Assembly: GCA_031552845.1 (NCBI GenBank)
Contig: JAVBMC010000037.1
Location: 8,662-72,661 of the forward strand
Length of the DNA: 64,000 nucleotides
Source of the DNA: JAVBMC01 sp031552845
GTDB lineage: Bacteria; Verrucomicrobiota; Kiritimatiellia; RFP12; DVOR01
Direction of reading: 5' to 3'
A program made the position numbers and the translations under genes. The notes beneath the pieces were generated by a model. That model was given only the letters and a program-made list of their open reading frames with translations, made no database searches and was not told the DNA's origin. Below are positions 35,942 to 44,679 of the stretch, in pieces. How positions within the stretch are numbered: position 1 is the stretch's first letter; each line of letters starts with the position of its first letter.

Positions 35942-37084
35942 ATGAGACCCTCCGTCCGTCGTTTCATTATCGCAGGTCTTCTCCTCAGCGTTCTGCTCAT
36001 CCTCCTCAATTGCCTCCCCGAGCACAACAACTCGGGCACACTCAAAACCCTCTGCCACTACGCCCGCCACCCGGCAGAACTCATCCTCCTCACGCCCAAA
36101 TACCAAGCATTCTTCAACTACCGCCCCACTCCTGCCGAGACCAACATCTACAACAGCCTCATCCAAGAACTCGCTAACTACACCCAACACATCCCCTCCG
36201 ACAAACCCTCGCTCATCCAAACCGCCGTCGATAACTACTCCATCATCACCAACTACACCCAAGTCGAAATCATCACCAACACCCCCACCCAATACCGCCA
36301 ACGCCACCGCTCCATCGACAACCCCCGCTATCAAGAAATCATCTACCTCCACCCCGCCCACAGTTATGGGGACTTCTCAGACGCCCTCCAACTCCACATC
36401 AGCCTCCGGCAAGACGACACCTTCATCCTCAACTCCCTCATCCTCTACCGCTACCCCGCAACCAACACCCTACTCACAGCCGACACGCCGTCCCGTGCAA
36501 TCTATCACTTCTACAAACCCGCCGGTGAAAACGCCCTACGTATCACAGAAGCCATCTACCTCTCCACCTCAGGAATCCCCAACCGCCTTGGAATCTACCC
36601 CCGACGCCCACCCTTCAACCCCAACCGAACCGAAGCCGAACAAACCGCCGCCCGCAACGCCAACTACCCCATTGAACTCTACATCCGCCAACCCGATGCA
36701 ACACCCACCCCCATCACGCCCAAAGAATACAGACGATTTCAACGCGAAAGAACCTCCCGCGGACGCTTCGCCTACTGGCTCGACAGACAACTCGGGCGCG
36801 CCCCCTCCGGCCGCCTCACCACTGAGACCACTCCCGACGGCCACACCATCCGCACCTACCGTGATAAAAACCTCATCCTCGAAACCACCACTGACGGCAC
36901 CTCCACCACCCACACCTACATCCTACCCGACGGCTACACCTTTGCCGAAACCGATGCCGACGGCGACCACCACTACGAAATAATCACCATCCGTCACAAC
37001 GGCCAACCCCTCCAAACCTACACCCGCCGCCCCAACCACAGCCTCATCCCCACCGACCTCTACCCCACTCACAACAACCCATAA
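35942..37084 (+). CDS. Membrane-anchored paralogue with the same C-terminal module
   Basis: A 380-residue envelope protein of unknown function, starting three bases after the preceding lipoprotein gene and surely co-transcribed. The N-terminus MRPSVRRFIIAGLLLSVLLILLNC is a signal or anchor; the cysteine follows LLN, a poor lipobox, so either a membrane anchor or lipidation is possible. The middle (residues about 40-290) is not obviously related to its neighbour except for short YRYPATNTLLTADTPSRAIY-like stretches. The last 87 residues repeat the neighbour's module (GHTIRTYRDKNLILETTTDG, ETDADGDHHYEII). About 93% DNA identity over 257 bp with no gaps points to recent duplication or gene conversion. 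Confidence 0.7.
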   Translation: MRPSVRRFIIAGLLLSVLLILLNCLPEHNNSGTLKTLCHYARHPAELILLTPKYQAFFNYRPTPAETNIYNSLIQELANYTQHIPSDKPSLIQTAVDNYSIITNYTQVEIITNTPTQYRQRHRSIDNPRYQEIIYLHPAHSYGDFSDALQLHISLRQDDTFILNSLILYRYPATNTLLTADTPSRAIYHFYKPAGENALRITEAIYLSTSGIPNRLGIYPRRPPFNPNRTEAEQTAARNANYPIELYIRQPDATPTPITPKEYRRFQRERTSRGRFAYWLDRQLGRAPSGRLTTETTPDGHTIRTYRDKNLILETTTDGTSTTHTYILPDGYTFAETDADGDHHYEIITIRHNGQPLQTYTRRPNHSLIPTDLYPTHNNP

Positions 37085-37111
37085 GACATTACCTCCCCTT
37101 CCCGTGGGAAC

Positions 37112-37129
37112 GCGGGCATTCCTGCCCGC
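37112..37129 (+). repeat. Short hairpin GCGGGC-ATTCCT-GCCCGC
   Basis: A perfect six-base-pair stem about 25 bases after the lipoprotein-pair stop and just before the dispersed repeat. It lacks a T run. It may be a terminator remnant or part of the repeat. Confidence 0.45.
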
Positions 37130-37130
37130 A

Positions 37131-37205
37131 TTGTGTGCGTCGGCCCCTCAACTTATTACCTATTACCTCTTACTTCTCACTTCTCTCCGCGTCTCCGCGT
37201 GAGCT
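37131..37205 (+). repeat. Dispersed pyrimidine-rich repeat, copy 3
   Basis: This begins TTGTGTGCGTCGGC, continues with CTTATTACCTATTACCTCTT, and ends with two CTCCGCG units and TGAGCT (37183-37205). It matches the copy at 33936-34028 in order and orientation but has one CTCCGCG unit fewer. Confidence 0.75.
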
Positions 37206-37213
37206 TTTCCCGC

Positions 37214-37489
37214 TTGACTTACAATCTCAATCTGCTAAACTGCGCTTCGTTGACCCCATTGGGTGACCGATCCCTGACGCTTTGACGCATATCGGAGCCC
37301 AAGCTCGGAAGGAGCCATCAACATATAGACTGTCCGTTTGGCCGGCGTGCAGTTCAGATGCCAGGGGGATATCCACCAATGACGCGAGTGCGTTAATCGG
37401 TTTATTCGGAATCGTCTTGGCGTCGGGTTGACAGACGCCGCCGGCTGCTGACTTAACACTGTAAAAAGGCGGCAGAAGGAAATGACATC
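37214..37489 (+). promoter_or_regulatory. Promoter and long leader of the HU-like gene
   Basis: TTGACT (37214-37219) and TAAACT (37236-37241), 16 bp apart, form a plausible promoter, which would give a leader of about 240 bases. A second TTGACA lies at 37428-37433 but has only a weak -10. The leader includes an ACCC-CATT-GGGT hairpin near 37255. AAGGAAA precedes the ATG at 37490. No known riboswitch was recognised. Confidence 0.4.
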
Positions 37490-38233
37490 ATGTCAACAAC
37501 AACAGCAAACGAGCCCACCAGCTCGATTCAAGTGCAACTCATCAAGCCTGTCTTAGGCGCGCTTGCCAAGGACGGACTGCAGACGGCGCGAGCCCTCTCC
37601 CGCAGTACCGTCTCTAACGCCCAGCTCCTCGACTTCATGGTCGGTGACGGCGGCGGCATCAGTAAACCCCAAGCCAAAGCTTTTTACGAAGCCTACGTCG
37701 GAACCGTCAGCCGCCTGCTCCTTGCGGGACACAACATTCCCGTGGGTGATCTGGGTTACCTACACGTTACAGCCAAGGGCGTCTTCGACCAAGAGGGCAA
37801 ATCAGTGGAAGGCAAAGAGCTGGTCTTCAAGATCAACTTCCTGCCCAAGAAAAACATCAAAAAACTCCTCGCGGACTTACCCTATACCATCACAGAAGCT
37901 CACGACCGCCAGCCGCGCTTGAACACGGTGACCGACAGCATCACCGCTGCCGTCAACTCCGTAGTCACCCGCGGTACGGCCGCGAAGCTCAACGGTAAGA
38001 ACCTCAAGTTCCATCCCCTCGTGGCGGATGAAGGACTTTTCTTCGTCCCCGTCGATGGCGGGACGGAGGTTAAGGTCACAAAATTCCTCGACAACCGCGA
38101 AGTCCGCCTCACGTTCAACGTGCCGGATGACCTCACAGAAGGCGCCAGTTACCGATTGGAAGTGCGCAAACGCTTCCGCAACGGCAAGACGCTACGCATC
38201 GGAAGCCTTGAGAACACGCTCAGCGTGAACTAA
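37490..38233 (+). CDS. HU-like DNA-binding protein with DUF4469 domain
   Basis: A 247-residue protein of the Bacteroidota/PVC-type family that joins an HU/IHF-like fold to a C-terminal Ig-like DUF4469 domain. Residues about 12-125 form the HU-like part, with GISKPQAKAFYEAYVGTVSRLL and a VGDLGYLHV beta arm followed by lysine-rich FLPKKNIKKLL. Residues about 160-247 form the beta-sandwich (GLFFVPVDGGTEVKVTKFLD, RLTFNVPDDLTEGASYRLEV). It probably binds DNA without sequence specificity; whether it works on the nucleoid or elsewhere is unknown. It stands alone, with a long leader and a strong terminator at 38267. Confidence 0.85.
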   Translation: MSTTTANEPTSSIQVQLIKPVLGALAKDGLQTARALSRSTVSNAQLLDFMVGDGGGISKPQAKAFYEAYVGTVSRLLLAGHNIPVGDLGYLHVTAKGVFDQEGKSVEGKELVFKINFLPKKNIKKLLADLPYTITEAHDRQPRLNTVTDSITAAVNSVVTRGTAAKLNGKNLKFHPLVADEGLFFVPVDGGTEVKVTKFLDNREVRLTFNVPDDLTEGASYRLEVRKRFRNGKTLRIGSLENTLSVN

Positions 38234-38266
38234 CCTCGAGTCCGCTCACACACATTAACCCAACCC

Positions 38267-38302
38267 AAGGGGCAGACGCCATCGCGGTGCCTGTCCCTTT
38301 TT
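38267..38302 (+). terminator. Rho-independent terminator after the HU-like gene
   Basis: AAGGGGCAGACGCC pairs with GGTGCCTGTCCCTT (one mismatch, two G-T pairs) around an ATCGC loop, followed by TTTTT. Confidence 0.88.
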
Positions 38303-38400
38303 CTATATCCCGAACGCTTTCGCGCAGTTTACGCCAGTCATTGGCCACAGAAGTTTCACTCGGCTCACGCATTTGTTTCGCTAGACTGACATATTCGCGT

Positions 38401-38488
38401 CAAACGTTTAACACCCGCTTGGCAAACGTTGGACACTGAGTTGGCAAACGTTGAAAACCTGCTTGCCAAACGTTTGGCACAAAATCCC
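38401..38488. repeat. 22-bp-period tandem array, copy B (CAAACGTT core)
   Basis: CAAACGTT recurs at exactly 22-bp steps: 38401, 38423, 38445 and 38467. The first three units end in TTGG or TTGC, making a conserved TTGGCAAACGTT core of about 12 bases with about 10 variable bases between. The last unit lies in a perfect 16-bp palindrome TGCCAAACGTTTGGCA (38464-38479). This is the reverse-complement homologue of the array at 12717-12810. It sits after the HU terminator and about 210 bp before the BspA-operon promoter. I see nothing else in 38489-38690. Confidence 0.9.
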
Positions 38489-38696
38489 CATTCTCATCAT
38501 CTAAATCTGCTCTAAAACCATGCCCTTTCCTTCAAAAGGCAGGCAGCCCCCTCACCGAATACGATGTGCCTGACGGCATCTTCGCCTGTGTAGTACTCGA
38601 GTCGGGGACATGGCAGAATTGATGCGTATGCCTGTCATGCAAATCGTTCCACGCATTCTCATTCTTTTCTTACTTCCTTCCTGGCTCGCTATGCCC

Positions 38697-38725
38697 TTGA
38701 CATAGACGCCGAAAAGGAGGATAAT
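38697..38725 (+). promoter_or_regulatory. Strong promoter of the BspA-like operon
   Basis: A perfect -35 TTGACA (38697-38702), a 17-bp spacer and GATAAT (38720-38725). The leader to the first ATG (38765) is about 35 bases and contains CGGAGG eight bases before that ATG. Confidence 0.85.
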
Positions 38726-38764
38726 CTCCCCGTTGTCCCCTTGAAGTAATCCGGAGGTTGCCCA

Positions 38765-40804
38765 ATGAATATAATTAAATGGTTCTGCACGTGCGCTTTT
38801 TTGGGCGTAGTAAATCTTCCTGTAATGGCGCTGGCGGAGACTCAGACGGTTGACAGCGTGCTGTACACTTATAGTATCAGCAATGGTGTTGCGACGATTA
38901 ACAGGGCGACGTTTCTGCAGTCTTTCTCCCTTACAAACTCAACTAACGTTTTGATTATTCCCGGGAAATTAGGCGAACACATGGTGAATGTCATTGGCCC
39001 CGGTGCGTTTGCCAAATCCTCCAAGTTAAGAAACGTTGTAATTCCTGAAGGCGTACAATTCATACGTCAGAAGACTTTTGCTGAATGTCATAATTTGAAA
39101 TCGGTTGTTGTACCGGCAAGTGTCGAGAAAATCGGGCATGAGGCATTTTATAAATGCGACAGCCTGACGTCGATCAAGCTGTCGGACGGCCTGAAAGAAA
39201 TTGCAAATGATGCGTTCTATAAATGCAGCAGCTTAACAAGCGTTATGCTCCCTGAGAGTGTTGAGGTGCTCTGGCCCCGAGTGTTTCACGAGTGTGCCAG
39301 CTTGACGTCTGTCACTTTGTCGCATGGCCTTAAAGCGATTCCTCTTAAAACATTTGCCAGATGTTCCAGTTTAACCTCCATTACTATTCCTAACAGTGTG
39401 GAAAGTATTGACGAGGATGCATTTTCCATGTGCAGCAGCTTGCAGGCGATTGTTATTCCTGACACACTTAAGGTTATTGAAAAGGGCGCGTTTTGGGGCT
39501 GCAACGGATTAACAACAATATCTGTTCCAAGCAGTGTGGAAACGATTGGACACAATGCATTTACGGCATGCGATAATTTAAAGGCTATTGATGTTAATGC
39601 AAAGAATCCGAATTACTCGTCCATTGACGGTGTTTTATTCAATAAAGCGGCGACTACCCTGATCACCTATCCGAAGGGCAAGCAAGGAGCTTACTCCATT
39701 CCCCACAGCGTAACCGCTATTGAGGGGAACGCGTTTCTAAGGGTTGAGGAACTGATATCCGTTGTTATCCCACAGGGTGTAAAAGTAATTTCATATAGCG
39801 CATTTTCGGGGTGTAGCGGCCTCACGGCAATTACCCTTCCGGACGGACTCCGCACTATCTCGACTGGAGCATTTGCCAATTGTAAAAACTTAGTTTCTGT
39901 TACACTGCCAAACGGGTTGGAATTACTTGATGGTGCCGCATTTTTAAACTGTCCTAAGCTCACAACAGTGAATATCCCTAGCAGCGTCACCATTATTGGA
40001 GAGGGTGCATTTTCCGGATGCGATAGTTTAAAGTTGGTTGAAATTCCTGCCAGCGTGACACGGATTGGCAAGGATGCTTTTTTGCATTGTTCCAACCTAA
40101 CCTCCATTGCCGTTGCGCCAAACAATCCGAACTATTCATCTGTTGATGGTGTTCTGTTTGATAAACCCATCCACAACTTAATCCGCTGTCCGGGCGGCAA
40201 ACAAGGCGCCTATTTCATGCCGAATGGTGTGACGAATGTCTGTAACCGTGCTTTTGCTTGGTGCAACGAAATCAACTCGGCAACAGTCTCGGATGATGTC
40301 CAATCTATGGATTATGCGGCATTTGGCAGCTGTAACGGACTAACATTTGTCGCCCTCCCTGTCAGTGCTACACACATCAGCAACGATGCATTCAGAGGCT
40401 GCCGTAACCTGCGATCCATCTTAATACCGCCCAGCATCACAAATTTACAATCGATGTTTCTTGAGTCGTCCACCAGCATCACTAATGTGCATTTTCATGG
40501 CGGATGGAAAACGATCCCTCAGAATATGTTTCAACACTGCACCGCACTAACAGAAATGACAATCCCCAGCGGAGTTGTTTCTGTCGGCGAGAAGGCATTC
40601 TTCGGATGTACTAACCTGCTTGCGGTAATAATGCCTGCCACTGTCACTACCATTGCTGCTGATGCATTTGCTGGCTGCAGCAACATTACCTCCCTTGTCA
40701 TCCCCGCATGCGTCACCAACCTGCAAGAGACCTTCCCGCTCTCTTATCAAAAGATTACCAACGTTGTACGCCATGTAAAAGTCCCCCAAGGAGAAACTAA
40801 ATGA
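38765..40804 (+). CDS. BspA-like leucine-rich-repeat protein, operon gene 1
   Basis: A 679-residue exported LRR_5 protein. The signal peptide ends near VMALAE-TQTVD; with no cysteine there, it should be released or retained by other means. The body has repeats of about 23 residues with the pattern AF-x-C-x-x-L-x-x-I-x-I-P-x-S-V-x-x-I. Two inserted blocks of the form NPNYSSIDGVLF-NK, YPKGKQGAYSIP break them up. The end has the family signature ITSLVIPACVTNLQETFPL followed by SYQKITNVVRH. BspA-type repeats mediate adhesion in Tannerella and Trichomonas; here that role is inferred. The stop overlaps the next start as ATGA, implying translational coupling. Confidence 0.88.
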   Translation: MNIIKWFCTCAFLGVVNLPVMALAETQTVDSVLYTYSISNGVATINRATFLQSFSLTNSTNVLIIPGKLGEHMVNVIGPGAFAKSSKLRNVVIPEGVQFIRQKTFAECHNLKSVVVPASVEKIGHEAFYKCDSLTSIKLSDGLKEIANDAFYKCSSLTSVMLPESVEVLWPRVFHECASLTSVTLSHGLKAIPLKTFARCSSLTSITIPNSVESIDEDAFSMCSSLQAIVIPDTLKVIEKGAFWGCNGLTTISVPSSVETIGHNAFTACDNLKAIDVNAKNPNYSSIDGVLFNKAATTLITYPKGKQGAYSIPHSVTAIEGNAFLRVEELISVVIPQGVKVISYSAFSGCSGLTAITLPDGLRTISTGAFANCKNLVSVTLPNGLELLDGAAFLNCPKLTTVNIPSSVTIIGEGAFSGCDSLKLVEIPASVTRIGKDAFLHCSNLTSIAVAPNNPNYSSVDGVLFDKPIHNLIRCPGGKQGAYFMPNGVTNVCNRAFAWCNEINSATVSDDVQSMDYAAFGSCNGLTFVALPVSATHISNDAFRGCRNLRSILIPPSITNLQSMFLESSTSITNVHFHGGWKTIPQNMFQHCTALTEMTIPSGVVSVGEKAFFGCTNLLAVIMPATVTTIAADAFAGCSNITSLVIPACVTNLQETFPLSYQKITNVVRHVKVPQGETK

Positions 40805-43122
40805 AACAAAATAAATGGGCTTATGCGGGTACGTTTGGCGTAGCGGTTGCGCTCCTTGCAGCGCCGGCTTGTTGCCTGATATCGGGTGGAAATGATGCGA
40901 GTAATCAAGTGGCGGAAGGCGTGGTATATGACTATACGCCTATTTCTGCGCCGGGTTATCCGTTGTCTATAACGACGATGAGCGGTAAAGTCGCCGCGAT
41001 TCCGACTAATACGGTTGGGGTCTTGATTATTCCTTCAGCATTAACGCAGTGGAAGTTTGCTGTGCCAGGCGAGGAGCAGACCCCTGTTAAAGAGATTGGG
41101 CCATACGCATTCTATAGTTGTAACGGACTAACTGCGGCTGTAATTCCTGAGGGGATTAAAAAGATTGGCTATGGTGCATTTTATGGATGCGGGAATCTGA
41201 AGTCAGTGGTGATCCCCGATAGTGTGACGAATATTGAGAGCGAGGCGTTTTATAGATGCAGCAGTTTGAGCTCGGTTTCAATGGGAAGCGGCGTTGAGGT
41301 TATTAAGCGTGCCGCCTTTAGGGGTTGCGACAATCTTGAGACGATTGTGATTCCGAGCAGCTTGACTAACATTGGTGAACGGGTGTTTGGGGTTTGGAAC
41401 GACCCGATTGAGATTAGGGAGCATATCGCCAAAACCGGCGGCATGGGTGAAGTCCGGGGCAAGCGGCGCGGATTGCAGGCGTTTGAGGTTGCCCCCGGCA
41501 ACCCGAAATTCTCATCAATAGATGGCGTGTTGTTTGATAAAACGGGCAAGCTATTAATCGCTTATCCCTACGGGCGAAAGGGAGGGTATAAGGTGCCTGA
41601 AGGTGTCGAGGTTATTGGAGAGGATGCATTTCGCGCCTGTGCCGGATTAACTTCAATCAAGATGGCGAAAAGCGTCAAAGAAATTAAACGTTATGCGTTC
41701 TTGGAATGCAGCAACTTGACGTCTGTGGTGATGGGTGAAGGTATTGAGGCGATTGACATTGCTGCATTTGCGCGTTGTAACCGGTTACCATCCATTACAC
41801 TGCCTCCAAACTTAAACTTACTGTACACTGACGCATTTGCAGAGTGTGACAACTTGAAGTCAATTTTGGCACATTCGAAGAATGAAAGGTATGTATCTAT
41901 TGATGGAGTCCTAGTAAACAAAAAAGGTAACGGAGTCTATGTCTATCCGTGTGCCAAGCAAGGAGACTATACCGTTGCCGATGGAAGCAAATTTATCAGT
42001 GCCGGGGCATTTGATGGCGCCGATGGATTGACCTCTATCAATCTTCCCGCCAGTCTCGAGACGCTTGGGTCCCCCGGTATGTTTGCCCGTTGCCGTAATT
42101 TAAACGCCATTAACGTTGATACGAACAGTTCTCACTTTTCATCTGTTGACGGCGTGTTGTTTGATAAAGGCGGCGGTAGCTTGCTAGCCTACCCGCCGGC
42201 GAAACAGGGGGCCTATGCAATTCCAAACAGCGTTTCAAATGTTCCCCTGTGGGCGCTTGCCGGGTGCCACGGGTTAACCTCTGTCACCATTCCAGCCGGG
42301 CTGAAATGGATTGGCCATGAACCATTTACCCGCTGTGATAATTTGACAGCCATCAGCGTTGATGCCGATAATCCAAATTATGTCTCTGTTGATGGCGTGC
42401 TGTTTGACAAAAAAGAAATGCGCTTGATACGTTACCCGGCAGCCAAGCAGGGGACGGTTTATGTAATGCCGGAGGGCTCAACTCTCAGATGGTGGGGAGG
42501 GGATCCTTTTGAGAATTGCACGAATCTCAAAGAACTTACGATTGCTGCCAGTGTCACCGACATGAATACGCTCCAACTAAAAGGTTGCTCCAACCTGACA
42601 TCCATCACCTTCCCGGCACGCGAGACCTCCTTCAAATACATGCTGCCGGATTGCTTCTGGAAGATCAACAAGCTGTGCCTGCGTGGCGGCGAATGGAAGC
42701 ATAAGATCATATTTGATCACATGTTCAGCGGTTTCGTCGGATTAACGGAGGTGACCATTCCGGAAGGCATCCGTTCCATTTGGGATAGAGCCTTTGAAGA
42801 TTGCATTAATCTCCAAACGGTGAACCTCCCCGCCAGCATTGAGAGGCTTGAGCCCGGCACTTTTTTCACCTGCACCAACATCACCTCCGTGGTCATCCCC
42901 GCATGCGTGACCAACCTGCAAGAAACCTTCCCGCTCTCCTATCAAAAGATCACCAACGTTGTGCGCCACGCCGCCATCCCGCCACAAGACAAACAACCCA
43001 CGATACAAACTTTGCCACAACGTATTGTGCCACGCCACCCCTCCAGCAGGGGAAAACAATCTGCGGGGCAAACTTCGCCGCAACGTATCGTGCCACGTCA
43101 GCCCTCTAATACGGAGAAATAA
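40801..43122 (+). CDS. BspA-like leucine-rich-repeat lipoprotein, operon gene 2
   Basis: The longest family member, 773 residues. The N-terminus MKQNKWAYAGTFGVAVALLAAPAC fits a lipoprotein signal (lipobox-like APAC), and paralogues share the MKxxKW start. It has four inserted DGVLF-type blocks (GVLFDKTGKLLIAYPYGRKG and relatives) among the LRR_5 repeats. The usual C-terminal signature VVIPACVTNLQETFPLSY is followed by an extra tail of about 45 residues. In that tail QRIVPRHPSS and QRIVPRQPSN recur, a DNA-level repeat of about 57 bases, which no paralogue has. The ATG overlaps the previous stop. Confidence 0.87.
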   Translation: MKQNKWAYAGTFGVAVALLAAPACCLISGGNDASNQVAEGVVYDYTPISAPGYPLSITTMSGKVAAIPTNTVGVLIIPSALTQWKFAVPGEEQTPVKEIGPYAFYSCNGLTAAVIPEGIKKIGYGAFYGCGNLKSVVIPDSVTNIESEAFYRCSSLSSVSMGSGVEVIKRAAFRGCDNLETIVIPSSLTNIGERVFGVWNDPIEIREHIAKTGGMGEVRGKRRGLQAFEVAPGNPKFSSIDGVLFDKTGKLLIAYPYGRKGGYKVPEGVEVIGEDAFRACAGLTSIKMAKSVKEIKRYAFLECSNLTSVVMGEGIEAIDIAAFARCNRLPSITLPPNLNLLYTDAFAECDNLKSILAHSKNERYVSIDGVLVNKKGNGVYVYPCAKQGDYTVADGSKFISAGAFDGADGLTSINLPASLETLGSPGMFARCRNLNAINVDTNSSHFSSVDGVLFDKGGGSLLAYPPAKQGAYAIPNSVSNVPLWALAGCHGLTSVTIPAGLKWIGHEPFTRCDNLTAISVDADNPNYVSVDGVLFDKKEMRLIRYPAAKQGTVYVMPEGSTLRWWGGDPFENCTNLKELTIAASVTDMNTLQLKGCSNLTSITFPARETSFKYMLPDCFWKINKLCLRGGEWKHKIIFDHMFSGFVGLTEVTIPEGIRSIWDRAFEDCINLQTVNLPASIERLEPGTFFTCTNITSVVIPACVTNLQETFPLSYQKITNVVRHAAIPPQDKQPTIQTLPQRIVPRHPSSRGKQSAGQTSPQRIVPRQPSNTEK

Positions 43123-44679
43123 ATGAAGACAAGCAAATGGAATTATCTAGGCGCCTTTGTAGTGTCGATAATTTTTCTTCTGGTTTCAGCCTGCATTAGC
43201 ACACCCACGTTCAACACGTCGAATACCGAGACGGTGGATGGTATAACGTATGCCTATAGCGTCAGCAATAATGTTGCGACTCTTGGATCAGGCATTGTAG
43301 GAGTGCCTGCGATTAGTCCTGACACATCGGGTGCCTTAAACATTCCTTCAACCCTAGGAGGCTATCCAGTCAAGCGGCTGGGGATGTATGCTTGTGTTGG
43401 GTGCAGCAAACTGACTTCCGTTGATATCCCAAGTGGCGTGAACGAGATTGATTTTGATGCTTTCAGAGATTGCAGAGGACTTACAATTATTGCTATTCCC
43501 AACAGTGTCACCAATATAGGACGCGGTGCGTTCTTACGATGTGTCGAACTAAAAGAAATCACAATCCAAAAGACGGTGACTGCCATTGGGCGATATGCAT
43601 TTAGTGCCTGTCATAGCCTGCCTGCAATTGCGGTCGATTCGCGCAACCCCTTCTATTCATCAATTGACGGCGTTTTGTTTGATAAAGCCGGCAAGCGGTT
43701 GATTAATTATCCCGGCAGTAAACTAGGAGCTTACATTATTCCCGACAGCGTGACAGACATTGGCCAAGGGGCATTTACAGAGTGCAATGGTTTAACTTCC
43801 GTCACTATTCCAAAGAGCGTCAAGACAATCGGGGACGGTGCCTTTTCCGGATGTGCCAATCTGACGTCCGTTACCATCAGCGAAGGTATTCATACTATTG
43901 AGTCATGGGCGTTTAATAAATGCAGGCGATTAACCATGATAACGCTCCCCCGAAGTGTCGAGAAAGTTGGGCACGGCATGCTTGCAAGATGCAACGATTT
44001 AAAGACTATTCATATACAGCCCGGCAATCCAAACTATTCATCTGTCGATGGAATTCTGTTCAGCAAAGACGGTACTTTGTTAGTTGCCTATCCATGCGAT
44101 CGGCAAGGCGCTTACTCGGTGCCGAATGGTGTTAACAAAATTGAGACTGCTGCATTCTGCGGCGCTATGCACTTAACTGCGCTGACAATTCCAGCAAGTG
44201 TTCAACACATTGGAAGTGAATTTGGAGCGGCATGTCCAAACCTACAATCCATTACTGTCGATGCAAACAACGCTCACTTTTCATCTGTTGACGACGTGCT
44301 ATTTGACAAGAAGGGCCTCCGTTTGCTGACTTACCCATCGGCCAAGCAAGGAGCTTACGTCATTCCGGACAGCGTGGTGACTATACGACGCCGGGCTTTT
44401 TCAGAATGCAACGGACTAACTGCCGTTACAATTCCGGAAGGCATTAAATACATCCAAGACCAAGCATTCCGTAAATGCACCGGCCTAACGTCCATGGCAA
44501 TTCCCGCCAGCACTGTCAGTGTCGGCCATTATGTATTTCAAGGATGTACGAATATCACCTCCGTCACTGTTCCGGGATGCGTCACCAACCTGCAAAAAAC
44601 ATTCTATGCCTCCTATTCAAAAATTACCAACGTTGTACGTCATGCCGCCATTCCACAACAGGAGAAGCGTAATGATTAA
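43123..44679 (+). CDS. BspA-like leucine-rich-repeat lipoprotein, operon gene 3
   Basis: A 518-residue member with a good lipobox: MKTSKWNYLGAFVVSIIFLLVSAC. The conserved N-terminal block follows (ETVDGITYAYSVSNNVATL, then LGGYPVKRLGMYACVGC). Three DGVLF-type inserts are present (FYSSIDGVLFDKAGKRL, NYSSVDGILFSKDGT, HFSSVDDVLFDKKGL); the third has Asp instead of Gly in the motif. It ends VTVPGCVTNLQKTFYASY and KITNVVRHAAIPQQEKRND. The ATG directly follows the TAA of gene 2, and its last eight bases overlap gene 4. Surface anchoring by lipid is likely; the ligand is unknown. Confidence 0.87.
   Translation: MKTSKWNYLGAFVVSIIFLLVSACISTPTFNTSNTETVDGITYAYSVSNNVATLGSGIVGVPAISPDTSGALNIPSTLGGYPVKRLGMYACVGCSKLTSVDIPSGVNEIDFDAFRDCRGLTIIAIPNSVTNIGRGAFLRCVELKEITIQKTVTAIGRYAFSACHSLPAIAVDSRNPFYSSIDGVLFDKAGKRLINYPGSKLGAYIIPDSVTDIGQGAFTECNGLTSVTIPKSVKTIGDGAFSGCANLTSVTISEGIHTIESWAFNKCRRLTMITLPRSVEKVGHGMLARCNDLKTIHIQPGNPNYSSVDGILFSKDGTLLVAYPCDRQGAYSVPNGVNKIETAAFCGAMHLTALTIPASVQHIGSEFGAACPNLQSITVDANNAHFSSVDDVLFDKKGLRLLTYPSAKQGAYVIPDSVVTIRRRAFSECNGLTAVTIPEGIKYIQDQAFRKCTGLTSMAIPASTVSVGHYVFQGCTNITSVTVPGCVTNLQKTFYASYSKITNVVRHAAIPQQEKRND

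Noticed and set aside
44519..44671. Longer N-terminus for the fourth BspA-like gene
   Set aside because: The extra 51 codons overlap gene 3, would hide the signal peptide and have no ribosome site, whereas 44672 does.
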